NCBI RefSeq assembly: GCF_904846175.1
Contig: NZ_CAJGZM010000001.1
Location: forward strand, 372,001 to 436,000
Length of the DNA stretch: 64,000 nt
Source of the DNA: Psychrobacter immobilis
GTDB lineage: Bacteria > Pseudomonadota > Gammaproteobacteria > Pseudomonadales > Moraxellaceae
Reading direction: 5' to 3'
The notes under the pieces: generated by a model
The model's input: the letters and a program-made list of their open reading frames with translations, nothing else
Database searches by the model: none
What the model was told of the DNA's origin: nothing
Translations under genes and position numbers: made by a program
Part shown: positions 46,238-56,990 of the stretch, piece by piece
Numbering within the stretch: position 1 is the stretch's first letter
How the letters are laid out: each line of letters starts with the position of its first letter

Positions 46238-47655
46238 TAAAACGTGCGTACATCGACAAAGTGACCAGCTAATGCAGCAGCTGCAGCCATCGCTGGGCTG
46301 ACCAAATGCGTACGACCACCATTACCTTGACGACCTTCAAAATTACGGTTAGACGTTGAAGCACAGTGTTCTTGTGGCTCAAGCTTATCGGCATTCATCG
46401 CAAGGCACATAGAACAACCCGGCTCACGCCATTCAAAACCAGCATCCGTAAACAAAGCATCTAAGCCTTCTGCTTCCGCCTGTAATTTCACTTGACCAGA
46501 ACCGGCTACGACAATCGCTTCTTTAATATTATCGGCAACTTTACGACCTTTAATCACCGATGCTGCATCACGTAAATCTTCGATACGTGAGTTGGTACAC
46601 GAACCAATAAAAATACGGTCAAGCTGAATATCGGTAATTTTTTGTCCAGCTTCTAAACCCATATAGGTATAAGCGCGTAACCAGCCTTCTTCTTGCGCTT
46701 CATCAACTGCTTGATCTGGTGTTGGCACCGACTGAGTAATATCCACGACCATTTCAGGAGAAGTACCCCAAGATACTTGCGGGGCTATCTCGTTACCATC
46801 CATCTCAATCACGGTATCAAATACTGCATCATCATCTGAATAGAGGGTGCGCCAATAAGCTTCCGCTTGCTCCCACTGTTCTTCAGTCGGCGCATAAGGA
46901 CGACCTTTGACATAATCAATAGTCGTATCGTCGACGGCAACCATACCGACGCGCGCACCCGCTTCAATCGCCATATTACAGACGGTCATACGGCCTTCCA
47001 TGCTCATGTCTTCAAATACTTGCCCAGCAAATTCAATCGCATGCCCCGTCCCGCCAGCAGTGCCAATTTTGGCAATAATAGCAAGCACCACATCTTTTGA
47101 TGTCACGCCAGCACCAAGTTTACCGGTGACCCGAATTTGCATATTTTTTGATTTCTTTTGAATCAAACACTGCGTTGCCAATACATGCTCAACTTCTGAG
47201 GTACCGATACCGTGTGCCAAGCAGCCCAATGCGCCATGAGTAGCCGTATGTGAATCACCGCAAACAACGGTCATACCAGGCAAGACCAAACCTTGTTCAG
47301 GACCGACTACATGCAAGATACCTTGACGGGCATCATTAATGGTAAACTCAGCAATATCAAACTTCGCACAATTTTCATCCAAGGTTAATACCTGCAGGCG
47401 CGATACCTTATCTTTAATACCAGCCACGCCTTCTGAGCGCTCTTTAGTCACCGTTGGTACGTTATGGTCTGGGCTTGCGATATTAGCCGACAGACGCCAC
47501 GGCGCACGATTGGCAAGCTCCAAGCCTTCAAATGCTTGCGGGCTTGTCACTTCGTGTAGCAAATGGCGGTCGATATAAATTAGGCTCGAACCATCGTCAC
47601 GCTTGGTGACTTCGTGAGCATTCCAAAGTTTGTCATATAATGTTTGACCGGCCAT
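46237..47655 (-). CDS. leuC: 3-Isopropylmalate dehydratase large subunit
   Basis: The aconitase-type large subunit. The Fe-S cluster cysteines are in [14 protein letters not shown] and [25 protein letters not shown] and [10 protein letters not shown] are further family blocks. 472 aa, normal. AAGGA precedes the ATG. It is the first gene of the leu locus and is divergent from a LysR gene. Confidence 0.97.
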   Translation of the reverse strand: MAGQTLYDKLWNAHEVTKRDDGSSLIYIDRHLLHEVTSPQAFEGLELANRAPWRLSANIASPDHNVPTVTKERSEGVAGIKDKVSRLQVLTLDENCAKFDIAEFTINDARQGILHVVGPEQGLVLPGMTVVCGDSHTATHGALGCLAHGIGTSEVEHVLATQCLIQKKSKNMQIRVTGKLGAGVTSKDVVLAIIAKIGTAGGTGHAIEFAGQVFEDMSMEGRMTVCNMAIEAGARVGMVAVDDTTIDYVKGRPYAPTEEQWEQAEAYWRTLYSDDDAVFDTVIEMDGNEIAPQVSWGTSPEMVVDITQSVPTPDQAVDEAQEEGWLRAYTYMGLEAGQKITDIQLDRIFIGSCTNSRIEDLRDAASVIKGRKVADNIKEAIVVAGSGQVKLQAEAEGLDALFTDAGFEWREPGCSMCLAMNADKLEPQEHCASTSNRNFEGRQGNGGRTHLVSPAMAAAAALAGHFVDVRTF

Positions 47656-48028
47656 ACTGCTATCCTTTTTAGTTGCTAATTACTTAATATTTCACTGGCT
47701 TACTCGGTGTAAGCAAAAATTTTGTTCAATATTTGATTATATCTACGTCTGATTATCTATATTCTGAATATATATAAAGTTGTGCCCTCGCCTCATTCTT
47801 AGATACTTATTGTTGCAATGAACTTTTAAAACAAGGGTGATGCTACTGATTACCAAATTAATAAAATAAATATGTGACAATACGTCTTGATGTCTTGTGA
47901 TTATAGCAGGCTAATCCTATAATAATAATTGATGATTTTTGCATAGTCACAAACTTTTATTTCTAATTCATTATGATTAGGCTAGCCAACTTTTATTTAT
48001 AGCTCGCTACGTAGCTAAGGACATCGGT
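47656..48028. other. Divergent regulatory region leuC / LysR gene
   Basis: 373 AT-rich bases between divergent genes. It presumably holds both promoters and LysR sites, but I see no unambiguous -35/-10 pair or leucine attenuator peptide. Confidence 0.4.
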
Positions 48029-48901
48029 GTGAATACCACAAATTTGACGACATTTGTCACTGTTATGCAAACAGGCAGCATTTCAGGTGCAGCAGAAAAA
48101 CTGTTTATTACTCAGCCTGCGGTCAGTAAACGCATCAAAAACTTAGAAGATGAATTTAATATCACCCTATTTGATACAGTCGGGCGCGGTATTGTACCGA
48201 CTCAAGCTGCCAGTGAAATGCTGCCTCACGCCAAACGCTGGCTTGAAGATTATGAGAACTTTAAAATAAATCTCCAGCATTCGAAGCATATCGTATCGGG
48301 CAAACTCGTTATCGGCACCAGCCATCATATCGGCTTGCACCACCTCGCCCCTGTGCTCAAGCATTTTATCCAGGCCTATCCTGCCGTACAACTAGAAGTG
48401 CATTTTGTCGATTCAGAAACGGCTCATAAAGCGGTACTCGATGGCGATTTGTCACTCGCATTTTTAACCTTACCGCCCGTTTATGATAAGCGTTTAACCT
48501 ATTATACCTTGTGGTCAGATCCGCTCTATTTTATGACCGGTACTTTATCGCCTTTGGCTACTAAGTCTAACGTGACGCTCGAGCAATTGGCGCGCTACCC
48601 TGCTATTTTGCCGTCTGCCAATACTTTTACCAGTCAGATTACCTTAGCGGAATTTGCTAAGCATAATCTAAAACCTTATGCCACCATGAGTACCAACCCA
48701 TTAGAATCTATCCGGATGTTGGTTTCTGTGGGACTTGGCTGGTCAGTATTACCGCAAACGATGGTCAGTCAAGATTTAGAACGTATCGATATGGCAGATA
48801 ATATTGAATTGCAACGTTATTTGGGCGTGGTTATTAATCCAAAACTCACCCAATCAAGCAGTGTAACCGCATTGTTAGATTTGCTTGCTCCGATTGACTA
48901 G
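48029..48901 (+). CDS. LysR-family regulator next to leuC
   Basis: A 290-residue LysR protein: FVTVMQTGSISGAAEKLFITQPAVSKRIKNLEDEF (blocks SISGAAEKL and TQPAVSKRIKNLE), then a two-lobe effector domain with LESIRMLVSVGLGWSVLP. The start codon is GTG, with AAGGA seven bases upstream. Its divergent position makes control of leuC and followers plausible. The effector is unknown. Confidence 0.92.
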   Translation: MNTTNLTTFVTVMQTGSISGAAEKLFITQPAVSKRIKNLEDEFNITLFDTVGRGIVPTQAASEMLPHAKRWLEDYENFKINLQHSKHIVSGKLVIGTSHHIGLHHLAPVLKHFIQAYPAVQLEVHFVDSETAHKAVLDGDLSLAFLTLPPVYDKRLTYYTLWSDPLYFMTGTLSPLATKSNVTLEQLARYPAILPSANTFTSQITLAEFAKHNLKPYATMSTNPLESIRMLVSVGLGWSVLPQTMVSQDLERIDMADNIELQRYLGVVINPKLTQSSSVTALLDLLAPID

Positions 48902-48963
48902 AGCTTGAGCAAGCGATTCTAATTATTTGCTAACAGAGATATTTATTCGACACATTAGCGCGT

Positions 48964-48992
48964 TCGCATTTGTGCCACTCATACGTTATAAT
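48964..48992 (+). promoter_or_regulatory. Possible promoter in the gene-free region before putP
   Basis: A perfect TATAAT (48987-48992) with only a weak -35 (TCGCAT, 17 bases upstream) lies 60 bases after the LysR stop. Together with the hairpin at 49265 it could define an untranslated transcript of about 280-300 bases. Confidence 0.3.
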
Positions 48993-49264
48993 ACGGCTGA
49001 CGTTGTTTAGATAACATTAATTTACCTTAACCACACTGATAATCATATATTGAAGACTTCTAGTAATATATGATAGTAAGTATTAGGTTGAATGGTTTTA
49101 AATGATTGGTTATATAAACGACTGATATTTGTAGATGATGAGCAGATGCGAGCAATAAAAATGTAAAATTGAACTATGTATTGCCTCTTGTGTTTCATCA
49201 TGACTTTATAAGTATCAGCCCTAGAACAGCATCAATCATATAAAACTAATAGAAGCATTTGAAT

Positions 49265-49297
49265 AAAAGCCATTATGTCCTACTTAATGGCTTTTTT
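49265..49297 (+). terminator. Terminator-like hairpin in the 48902-49418 gap
   Basis: AAAAGCCATTA (49265-49275) and TAATGGCTTTT (49285-49295) form an 11-bp perfect stem followed by T. It lies 363 bases past the LysR gene and 121 before putP, with no coding frame between it and the LysR stop. Confidence 0.75.
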
Positions 49298-49418
49298 CGT
49301 CTTCAGATTTTTTATCTTGAGATATTTTGAGATATGGTTTTTAAGCAACGTCTTGTAAGACTTAATTCTTCTCGTTAAAAATAATGACAGCCAACTATGT
49401 TGGTTAAGGATAGTTTAT

Positions 49419-50918
49419 ATGAACGGAGTTTCTAGTGGCGTGCTGATATCACTCGGCGCCTATTTCTTAGTGATGATTGGTATTGGAATTTATGCTTATT
49501 TTAAGCAATCAAACGATACTGAAGGCTATATGCTTGGCGGTCGTAATCTAGGTCCCGCTGTTACGGCACTGTCAGCAGGTGCCTCAGACATGTCAGGTTG
49601 GTTATTACTCGGTCTACCTGGTTATATGTATGCTGATGGTGTGGTCAGTATATGGATTGCACTAGGTTTGACCTTGGGTGCCTTTTTAAATTATATCATC
49701 GTAGCGCCGCGTCTTCGTGTTTATACCGAGGTCGCTGACAATGCCATCACTTTACCTGATTATTTCGCCAACCGCTTTGAAGATAAATCACACATGTTAC
49801 GTGTCATTTCTGCTGTGGTTATCATTTTATTCTTTACCGTCTATACCGCAGCAAGTTTAGTCGGTGGCGGTAAACTTTTCGAAAGCTCGCTTAACCTTTC
49901 TTATAGCACTGGTTTGTGGGTTACGGCTGGTGTGGTCGTCGCTTATACGCTATTTGGTGGTTTCTTAGCCGTCTCAATGACGGATTTCGTACAGGGTATC
50001 ATCATGCTGTTTGCGATGGTTATCGTACCTGTCGTTGCCTTTACTGATCTTGGCGGCATTTCAGCTACGACTGAGGCGGTCAGAAACATCGATCCGAACC
50101 TACTTAATGTCACCAGTGGCATGACGATCCTTGGTATTGTCTCATTAATGGCTTGGGGCTTGGGATACTTTGGTCAGCCACATATTATCGTGCGCTTTAT
50201 GGCTATTCGCTCAGTTAAAGATATACCAACAGCACGTAACATCGGTATGAGTTGGATGATTGTAAGTTTAATTGGGGCATTGATGACTGGTTTTGCTGGT
50301 CGTGCTTATGTACAAAAAACAGCGATGACCTTAGAGGACCCTGAAACCATCTTCTTAGTATTTACACAGTTTCTGTTCACACCTCTTGTTTCAGGTTTCT
50401 TATTAGCCGCTATTTTAGCAGCGATCATGAGTACTATTTCCTCACAACTACTCGTGGTATCAAGCTCATTGACTAAAGATGTTTATAAGTTGTTCTTTGA
50501 TAGAGACGCGCCAGAAGCACGCCAAGTATTGGTCGGTCGCCTTTCAGTTATCGTGGTCGCAGTCATTGCCATTTTATTGGCTTCAAACCCAGAAAGCTCG
50601 GTACTGAGCTTAGTATCTAACGCTTGGGCAGGATTTGGTGCTGCATTTGGACCCTTGGTTATCTTCAGTCTCACATGGCGTCGTATGAACCGTAATGGTG
50701 CTGTTGCTGGTATGGTTGTGGGTGCATTGACTGTCATCTTATGGATTTATGGTCCTTTCCAAATGAATGGTGTCGCGTTAAACAGCTGGTTATATGCGAT
50801 TGTTCCAGGCTTTATCTTAAGTACCATTGCTATCTTTGCAGTAAGTATCATGACTGGCGGTCCAAAACCTTCAGTATCTGCAAAGTTTAAAGAGATGGAA
50901 ATGAACTTAGATAAATAA
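49419..50918 (+). CDS. putP: Sodium/proline symporter
   Basis: A 499-residue SSS-family transporter with about 13 membrane segments. Hallmarks are GGRNLGPAVTALSAGASDMSGW with the sodium-site Ser/Ala residues, LGYFGQPHIIVRFMAI, and SSQLLVVSSSLTKDVYK. It imports proline with Na+. AAGGA precedes the ATG. putA is not in the window. Confidence 0.95.
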   Translation: MNGVSSGVLISLGAYFLVMIGIGIYAYFKQSNDTEGYMLGGRNLGPAVTALSAGASDMSGWLLLGLPGYMYADGVVSIWIALGLTLGAFLNYIIVAPRLRVYTEVADNAITLPDYFANRFEDKSHMLRVISAVVIILFFTVYTAASLVGGGKLFESSLNLSYSTGLWVTAGVVVAYTLFGGFLAVSMTDFVQGIIMLFAMVIVPVVAFTDLGGISATTEAVRNIDPNLLNVTSGMTILGIVSLMAWGLGYFGQPHIIVRFMAIRSVKDIPTARNIGMSWMIVSLIGALMTGFAGRAYVQKTAMTLEDPETIFLVFTQFLFTPLVSGFLLAAILAAIMSTISSQLLVVSSSLTKDVYKLFFDRDAPEARQVLVGRLSVIVVAVIAILLASNPESSVLSLVSNAWAGFGAAFGPLVIFSLTWRRMNRNGAVAGMVVGALTVILWIYGPFQMNGVALNSWLYAIVPGFILSTIAIFAVSIMTGGPKPSVSAKFKEMEMNLDK

Positions 50919-50945
50919 GCACTGTTTATTCACTATTTTATTGAT

Positions 50946-50975
50946 AAAAAACCTCGCTAATTGGCGAGGTTTTTT
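50946..50975. terminator. Terminator between convergent putP and the Slam-like gene
   Basis: AAAAAACCTCGC (50946-50957) pairs with GCGAGGTTTTTT (50963-50974) around a 5-base loop. Confidence 0.88.
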
Positions 50976-51006
50976 ATTATCACTGTATGGTAACAAACTT
51001 ATTATA

Positions 51007-52560
51007 TTAAAAGGTTTTAGTTAATAATACTGTTGCTGATTTTTCATCACGATCATCATAATAAGCAAAGTTACTAGAAGTTGTTTCATAATCAAATACC
51101 AATCTTGGCGTTAATCCGAGTACAGTCAAGTCGCGCTTCCATACTTGTAGACCTAGCGAGGTAGTTTTGTCTTCTCTTCTAGAACCTGGCTCTCCGCCTA
51201 CCGCATTATAATAGCCTTTCCAAGCGCCACTACCTGCTGGATAAGCATCGGCAGGGTCTTCATACTTTTTGATACCGTAGCCTACTGACGCTAGTGTTGA
51301 GATACCGCGTTTCCATTCACGTCCCCAGCCACCGTTAATCGAGTTACGGTCATAGCTGATAATACTTGATTTGGGCACATCATTTTGATAATTACCTAAA
51401 CCACCGTAAAAATACTCTTTGGCATCTTTAATATAAAAGGCATTTAAACCCAAAAACTGACCATCTGTCTCGCGATTTTGGTTGTCATCGTCTTCAAAGG
51501 TTTCATTGGATAAGATACCTGTAGCCGTTAGCTTTAGTTTCGGTTTTACCCAACGTGAGCCACTAATAGTCACGCCTTTTCGTAAGCTATATGCTTCTTC
51601 ATCATAATACCGTTTAGTCACAAAAGGCGTGAGAGAGAGATCATTTTTGGCATCGTCATAACCAACGCCAGCGGAGGCGGTAAATAGATAATCGTTATAG
51701 TCAGTCTCATCCCAATAGCCTTTCAAAGAGGCATTGCCACCTACAGTTGCATAAAAGTTATCAGGTAAATTAAAGCGCTTGTTTGCGCTGCCAGATACTT
51801 GAATACCATTGGCTGACTTTTGCTCAATCGAGCGCCCTAAATCAGATTGAATAGACTTAGATGGTGCGTCATTAATATTATTATCTCTGACATAGCTTGC
51901 TGAAGCATTAAATTGCCATTTCTCTGAACTATTGATTTGGGCTAACGAGTTTTGAACTCTAGCCATCACAGGTGCTGGCAGGTCAACCGACTGCAGCTTA
52001 AGAAATTGCTCTTTTGCGGCGGCATACTGCTTATCAGCTTGCATCGCAATTGCCATGTTTAAACGAACAGGATGAAAGTCTGGGTCTGCCGCTAACATAC
52101 CGCGATAGATCTCAATCGCTTGTTTGTTTTTAGCCTCACTACGATATATCAAGGCGTCAGCGAATTTGATCAGCATAGGATCATTGGTTTCTAACGCTTT
52201 ATAGTGTGGCAATATCTGCTTCACTGTCACCATATCTTGCGCAGCTAGGGCATCATTTAAGAACTTGCTAAATGCAGCTGGGTTGGCTTTTAAAGCTGCT
52301 AAATTATAAGCGGTGGCGGCAGCAAGTTGCTGACGACTTCTAATAGCACGTTGTGCTTCTGTGTCAGTGACAGTGGTGGAAGGCGCAGTAGGGTCTGCTA
52401 CAGCGGTTTGACTCTCACGTCTTAAGAGCTCATCAGCTTGGTTAAGCTCGGGCTCTATACCTGGCAGATCGTCTGGTGCAGCCATTGATGGTAGAGAAAA
52501 CGCCATCATCGATAGCAAAATAGAAGCTGTGATAGGTTTGCGCATATATTGATTATTCAT
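51007..52560 (-). CDS. Slam-like outer membrane protein (surface lipoprotein assembly modulator, type 11 secretion)
   Basis: The 517-residue protein has a signal peptide (FSLPSMAA), a disordered linker, an N-terminal TPR-like helical domain at about residues 85-210 (KNKQAIEIYRGMLAADPDFHPVRLNMAIA) and a C-terminal region of alternating beta strands from about 214 that ends in Phe, as expected for a 14-stranded barrel. This is the layout of Slam (DUF560) proteins, which move lipoproteins with TbpB-like barrels to the cell surface. Three such lipoprotein genes lie directly upstream on the same strand, as predicted for substrates. AAGGA precedes the ATG. The gene has its own short upstream region after the terminator of the first lipoprotein. 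Identification is by architecture and context. Confidence 0.83.
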   Translation of the reverse strand: MNNQYMRKPITASILLSMMAFSLPSMAAPDDLPGIEPELNQADELLRRESQTAVADPTAPSTTVTDTEAQRAIRSRQQLAAATAYNLAALKANPAAFSKFLNDALAAQDMVTVKQILPHYKALETNDPMLIKFADALIYRSEAKNKQAIEIYRGMLAADPDFHPVRLNMAIAMQADKQYAAAKEQFLKLQSVDLPAPVMARVQNSLAQINSSEKWQFNASASYVRDNNINDAPSKSIQSDLGRSIEQKSANGIQVSGSANKRFNLPDNFYATVGGNASLKGYWDETDYNDYLFTASAGVGYDDAKNDLSLTPFVTKRYYDEEAYSLRKGVTISGSRWVKPKLKLTATGILSNETFEDDDNQNRETDGQFLGLNAFYIKDAKEYFYGGLGNYQNDVPKSSIISYDRNSINGGWGREWKRGISTLASVGYGIKKYEDPADAYPAGSGAWKGYYNAVGGEPGSRREDKTTSLGLQVWKRDLTVLGLTPRLVFDYETTSSNFAYYDDRDEKSATVLLTKTF

Positions 52561-52648
52561 GGGTATCCTTACCTAAGTACGATCACTAGTTTTCTAAACA
52601 TTTTTTCAACTTCAATTATCCTAAGGGATTTTAATAGTTTAAGCGAGC

Positions 52649-52675
52649 AAAAAAGCGCCCTAGGACGCTTTTTTG
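52649..52675 (-). terminator. Terminator of the 1421-aa lipoprotein gene
   Basis: A palindrome AAAAAAGCG...CGCTTTTTT (core GCGCCCTAGGACGC, one mismatch) lies 25 bases past the stop. It is nearly identical to the hairpins after the other two lipoprotein genes. Confidence 0.85.
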
Positions 52676-52699
52676 TTTGTTTTATACAGTCATATTACT

Positions 52700-55600
52700 T
52701 TATTGCTTTTCGGCACCAAAGGTTCCTTGGAAAGTTGTGCCAGTACCTGGATCAGTACCAGTACCTGGAACACTACTGTCAGGTCTAGCTTCTTGATAGA
52801 TTCCACCTAAGAATTTAGCATCTTCACCATAAAAACCACCTGCCGTCGTAACATTGTTAGCCGCATTGGTACCTGTAAAGGTGTTGCCTGTAATATTAGC
52901 ATTAATGCCAATATTCTTATCACCAGCAAAAGCTAAGTTACCCGTTAGCGAGTCATTGACAAAGTTAACATCAAATGTAGAAGTACCATTCAGGACTAAA
53001 CCCATTGGACCACCTGCTGCAAGATGCAAGTTATCTGCATAGGTCGCAACACCAGCATACTGTACAATGCCATCATTGATGCCATTAGCAACGTCATACC
53101 GAGCTTGAGCTTTTAGGTAATCCATATCTTCTTGGGCAGTACTATTACCCACAACATAGACGTTGGCATAGCGTGATTTGATACCTGAAGCTATACCGCT
53201 ACGCTTGTCTAAATCGCCATACACATGACCAATCTGCATCTGAGAATCGAAATTCTTATAGACAGATTGATAAGGAAGTGTCAAATCAGCAGTTGGAGAT
53301 ACAGATACGCCTGTATTTACTTCTTTCCATAACACTTCATTTGCTTTTGATGATTTTTTAAAGCTGTCAGTGTTCGCAACAGCGACGTCATCTGCTCTAA
53401 CCGTAGTGAGTGTAAAGTCCTGTTTGGCAGTATTGAACTTATTAGGCTTAACAATGTCGAGACGCGCCTCTATAGCATTGTAAGTTAGGTTATCAACTTT
53501 ACTATCTTTAATAATTATTGGCGCCTCATCTTCACCACTACCTCTTGTCGTCTTATAGGTTTCATTGTCTGTAATGAACTTACGGAATCCAATAGCATTA
53601 CTGGTTCCTAAACCTGCTTGACTACTTAAAGTGTTGCTCATGGTACCAGTAGCATCTGAATTAGCGGCAGCATCTGGATTAACAGGAACAACAGTTGGAT
53701 CGAATGGTTCTTCGGCTGCTGGCAATACTTTAGTAGCACCATATGTTCCTTTACCTGAGCCGTCTTGATAGACCCCACCTAACAACCCTGCATCTTCACC
53801 AAAGAAACCACCCTTAGTATCAAGACCGTTCCAATTACCTGCAAATGTATTACCAGTAATTTCTGCTTTGACCTTTTTGACACCGACATCAGTGAATGAC
53901 AACGTACCATCGACCTGCTGATCAACAAAATCGACACTGAATTTAGAAGTACCTACAGATGGATCATTACCAATTATTTGGTCATTTTTGAGATAAGTAG
54001 CGTCGCCTTCATACTTCACCTTGCCATCATTAATACCATTATCAATATTGTACTGTGATAACGTCTTCATGTACTGCATATCTTCAGCGTTTGTACCATT
54101 ACCCTGAACATAGACATTAGATAGTGTATCTAGTCGAGTACCATTGTTTGAAGTCTTAAGATCACCGTACAAATGACCTATCTGCATTTGATCATCATAG
54201 TTTTTATAGACTGAGGTGTACTTAAAAGTCCTATTTAAATACCCTGCTGGCAGTGAGTAGAGAGAACTCTTTTTGAAACCGTTTAGATAATCTTGATCAG
54301 CTACATTGCGCAGAGCAAACTCAGTGGTGGTTTTATTATCATAACGTCCAGAACCAGTTTCTACTAAAAGAACTTTAAGTTTATCGTAACTACTCGAATT
54401 ATTGGCATTAATAGCACTATTGTCGCTGCCCGAAATAGTATTCTGGAAACCACTGAGTTTTGTATTCACAGGTGCCTGTGGATTAGCCGGTGCTGGCGGT
54501 AGCTCTTTCTCTGCAGCTAAGGCGTCTTCGGCAGCTTGCGCTCTATCTTCTGCTTCTTCAGCGCGAGTTTTAGCATCAGCAGCGGCAGTTTTTGCTTTTT
54601 CAGCACGTACTTCAGCATCAGCCGCTTGGGCTCTTGCATCAGCAGCTTGTTGATTGGCTGTTGCTACTTTCTTGTCCGCTTCTATTTTCGCGTCACCAAT
54701 AGCTTTGTCTGCTGCTACTTGCGCTGCAGTGGCTGCAGCTTCTGCTGAAGATTGGGCTAACAATGCAGCTTCTTTGGCAGTTTCTGCTTTGCTTGCAGCT
54801 TCTAAAGCAGCAGCTTGAGCCGCTTCTGCTAAGGCGGCACGCTCTAACGCTAATGCTAACTGATCTTGCCCATTACCTGCATTTGCTAGGGCGTCTTCAG
54901 CCGCAGCTAAGGCTTCTTGGGCTTTAGTAGCATCCGCTTGGGCTTTAGTAGCCGCAGCTTGTGCTTTATCTGCAGCAGCTTGAACCGCAGCGATAGCAGC
55001 ATTGGCTTTATCAGCATCCGCTTGCGCTTTCACAGCCGCTTGCTCTGCTGCGGTTTGCTTGTTGCTCTTGGCACCATAAGTACCTTGAGCGCCATTACCT
55101 TCGTAAACACCACCTAAGTATTGAGCATCACCACCATAGAATCCACCATCAGCGTTATAACCGCCTTTTTCACCTGAAAACTGGTTGCCTAAAATAGCAG
55201 CTTCTAAACCAATGGTCTTATTACTAAAGGTCAAATCACCTTTTAGGTTCTTGGCAACAAAGTCAGCGGTAAATACTGAGGTTCCAAATTGGATGTCTTT
55301 TCCTAAACCGATCTCACGATAGGTGGCATCACCTGTATAGCCAACTTTACCTTCTGTTGGCATGTTGATAACTTGGGTTGCGTTACCCACTACTGCAACA
55401 CCATTGACGGGTAATAGACCAGCAGCGGTGCCATCAATATGAGCGACTCTTAAATCATCACCGAAATCTTTATAGGTTGAGGTATAAACTAAGTCTTGTT
55501 CACCTAATGAGGCGGTCACTACTTTGGTGGTGTTTTCGAATGATTTAAATCCATTAGAGCCTGCTACTGCTGCATCATTGGCTCCGCTGACTTTAAGTGC

Positions 55601-56965
55601 TACAGGGTCTGAGACTAGACCTCCAGAAGCGATATCCGCACGAGCTTGTACTTGTGTTGCATCGGTAATCCCGAAGTCACGAGTGGTGGTTGTCAATGCG
55701 CCTTGGCCTAAACCTGAAGCGTCGATACTGACATGCTGCACCCCAGTCTTCTTAGTTTCCGGTGCATTCTTGATTTGCGAGGCGGCTAAGGCATCTTTGG
55801 CATCTTTGGCGGCTTGATTGGCTACTGCCACTTGTGCCTCTGCTGCGGCAGTCGCTGCTGCTTGTGCTTGCTCGGCTGCAGTGGCTTTAGCGTTCGCTGC
55901 GTCAAGGGCTGCTTGACGACGATCCACCTCTGCTTGTAGCGCTGCTGGATTACCTCCATTGACCAAGGCTTCTGCTAGATCTTTCTCAGCTTTATCTAAG
56001 GCAGCTTGTGCGCTCGCTAACTCCCCTTTGGCTTTATCAGCTTCTATTTTGGCATCATTAGCTTTCTGCTTCTCAAGCTCTGCTTGCGCTTTGGCATCTT
56101 TGGCTATTTGTTCTGCCTTCTCCTTAGCTTCTTCTGCCGCTTCTTTAGCAGCTGTTTCTGCGTTGAGTGATTCTTCGATTTCTTTAGCCTTGCTTTCTGC
56201 TAAATTAGCCCGGATATCTGCAGATTTTACTTTGTCTTCGGCATTTTTAACTTTTTCTACTGCTTCGGCAGCAGTTTTTTTAGCGGCATCTACTTGCTCT
56301 TTAGATGCTTTCGCAGCTGCTTCAATTTTCGCTACTGCTTCTGCTCTAGCGGCTTCCGCCGTCGCTTTTGCCTGTACTACTTCTGCTCTTGCAGTTTCTA
56401 TTGCAATTTTTCCAGCTTCTGCCGCTTTCTCTGACTCTTTGCCAAACCTTTCTTGTGCAGCTCTTAGTGCATCTTCCGCTGCTTTAGTTTTAGCCTCTGC
56501 TACTTTAAGTGCTTCTTCAGCCACTTTAGTTTTGGCCTCTGCAGCTTTGATAGACTTTTCTATTTCATTGGTAGTAACAACTATGCCTGTGTTACTACCG
56601 CTGGTTCCACTACCACTGGTTCCACTATCACTGGTTCCACTACCACTGGTTCCACTACCACTGGTTCCACTACCACTGGTTCCACTACCACTGGTTCCAC
56701 TATCACTGGTTCCACTATCACTGGTTCCACTATCACTGGTCCCACTATCACTGGTTCCACTACCACTGGTTCCACTACCACTGGTTCCACCCGCATCCGC
56801 TGTTGGCAAAATAGGTGATGGTTTTGGGGTGACGGTGTCATCACTACCGTCTGTTGCACACGACGACAAGATAATAGCGGTTAAGAGAACCACACTCGCT
56901 TTGAGCGGGGTGTTTAATTTCTTTACTGTCGATATAGCTGAGATTGAATGACGGTTAGGTGACAT
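52700..56965 (-). CDS. Very large Slam-type surface lipoprotein: repeat stalk, two coiled coils and three TbpB-like barrels
   Basis: The 1421-residue product has an export signal with lipobox ILSSC (Cys36). Then come 13 copies of GTS[G/D]S (residues 60-124), an Ala/Lys/Glu-rich coiled coil (about 128-400), barrel 1 (about 408-630, ending QGTYGAKS), a second Ala-rich coiled coil (about 631-828), barrel 2 (about 835-1075, ending GKGTYGATK) and barrel 3 (about 1105-1421, ending QGTFGAEKQ). Each barrel ends with the GGxYxxxxxxGTFGAEK pattern of TbpB-like C-lobes and has the FYGEDAxxLGG motif. GGAGG lies upstream of the ATG. The bound ligand is unknown. The coiled coils probably hold the barrels away from the membrane, like a fibre. 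Confidence 0.85.
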   Translation of the reverse strand: MSPNRHSISAISTVKKLNTPLKASVVLLTAIILSSCATDGSDDTVTPKPSPILPTADAGGTSGSGTSGSGTSDSGTSDSGTSDSGTSDSGTSGSGTSGSGTSGSGTSGSGTSDSGTSGSGTSGSNTGIVVTTNEIEKSIKAAEAKTKVAEEALKVAEAKTKAAEDALRAAQERFGKESEKAAEAGKIAIETARAEVVQAKATAEAARAEAVAKIEAAAKASKEQVDAAKKTAAEAVEKVKNAEDKVKSADIRANLAESKAKEIEESLNAETAAKEAAEEAKEKAEQIAKDAKAQAELEKQKANDAKIEADKAKGELASAQAALDKAEKDLAEALVNGGNPAALQAEVDRRQAALDAANAKATAAEQAQAAATAAAEAQVAVANQAAKDAKDALAASQIKNAPETKKTGVQHVSIDASGLGQGALTTTTRDFGITDATQVQARADIASGGLVSDPVALKVSGANDAAVAGSNGFKSFENTTKVVTASLGEQDLVYTSTYKDFGDDLRVAHIDGTAAGLLPVNGVAVVGNATQVINMPTEGKVGYTGDATYREIGLGKDIQFGTSVFTADFVAKNLKGDLTFSNKTIGLEAAILGNQFSGEKGGYNADGGFYGGDAQYLGGVYEGNGAQGTYGAKSNKQTAAEQAAVKAQADADKANAAIAAVQAAADKAQAAATKAQADATKAQEALAAAEDALANAGNGQDQLALALERAALAEAAQAAALEAASKAETAKEAALLAQSSAEAAATAAQVAADKAIGDAKIEADKKVATANQQAADARAQAADAEVRAEKAKTAAADAKTRAEEAEDRAQAAEDALAAEKELPPAPANPQAPVNTKLSGFQNTISGSDNSAINANNSSSYDKLKVLLVETGSGRYDNKTTTEFALRNVADQDYLNGFKKSSLYSLPAGYLNRTFKYTSVYKNYDDQMQIGHLYGDLKTSNNGTRLDTLSNVYVQGNGTNAEDMQYMKTLSQYNIDNGINDGKVKYEGDATYLKNDQIIGNDPSVGTSKFSVDFVDQQVDGTLSFTDVGVKKVKAEITGNTFAGNWNGLDTKGGFFGEDAGLLGGVYQDGSGKGTYGATKVLPAAEEPFDPTVVPVNPDAAANSDATGTMSNTLSSQAGLGTSNAIGFRKFITDNETYKTTRGSGEDEAPIIIKDSKVDNLTYNAIEARLDIVKPNKFNTAKQDFTLTTVRADDVAVANTDSFKKSSKANEVLWKEVNTGVSVSPTADLTLPYQSVYKNFDSQMQIGHVYGDLDKRSGIASGIKSRYANVYVVGNSTAQEDMDYLKAQARYDVANGINDGIVQYAGVATYADNLHLAAGGPMGLVLNGTSTFDVNFVNDSLTGNLAFAGDKNIGINANITGNTFTGTNAANNVTTAGGFYGEDAKFLGGIYQEARPDSSVPGTGTDPGTGTTFQGTFGAEKQ
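56594..56788 (-). repeat. 13-copy 15-bp tandem repeat encoding GTS[G/D]S
   Basis: About 195 bases of a 15-base unit (plus-strand core GGTTCCACTACCACT, with CTATCACT variants) encode 13 consecutive GTSGS or GTSDS pentapeptides directly after the lipobox region. A 15-base unit changes stalk length without shifting frame. Confidence 0.92.
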
Positions 56966-56990
56966 TCGTCTTCCTCCATGAAGAGTTTAT
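56940..56990 (-). repeat. 51-bp direct repeat, copy 1 (leader and first codons)
   Basis: This stretch covers the ribosome site and first codons of the large lipoprotein gene. It differs at a single base from 59721-59771, the same position in the next lipoprotein gene. Confidence 0.9.

Noticed and set aside
55959..56951. Long plus-strand open frame (330 codons, Ala/Ser/Leu-rich) opposite the large lipoprotein gene
   Set aside because: It is the mirror of Ala-rich coiled-coil and GTSxS codons on the other strand; composition and lack of a ribosome site show it is a shadow.
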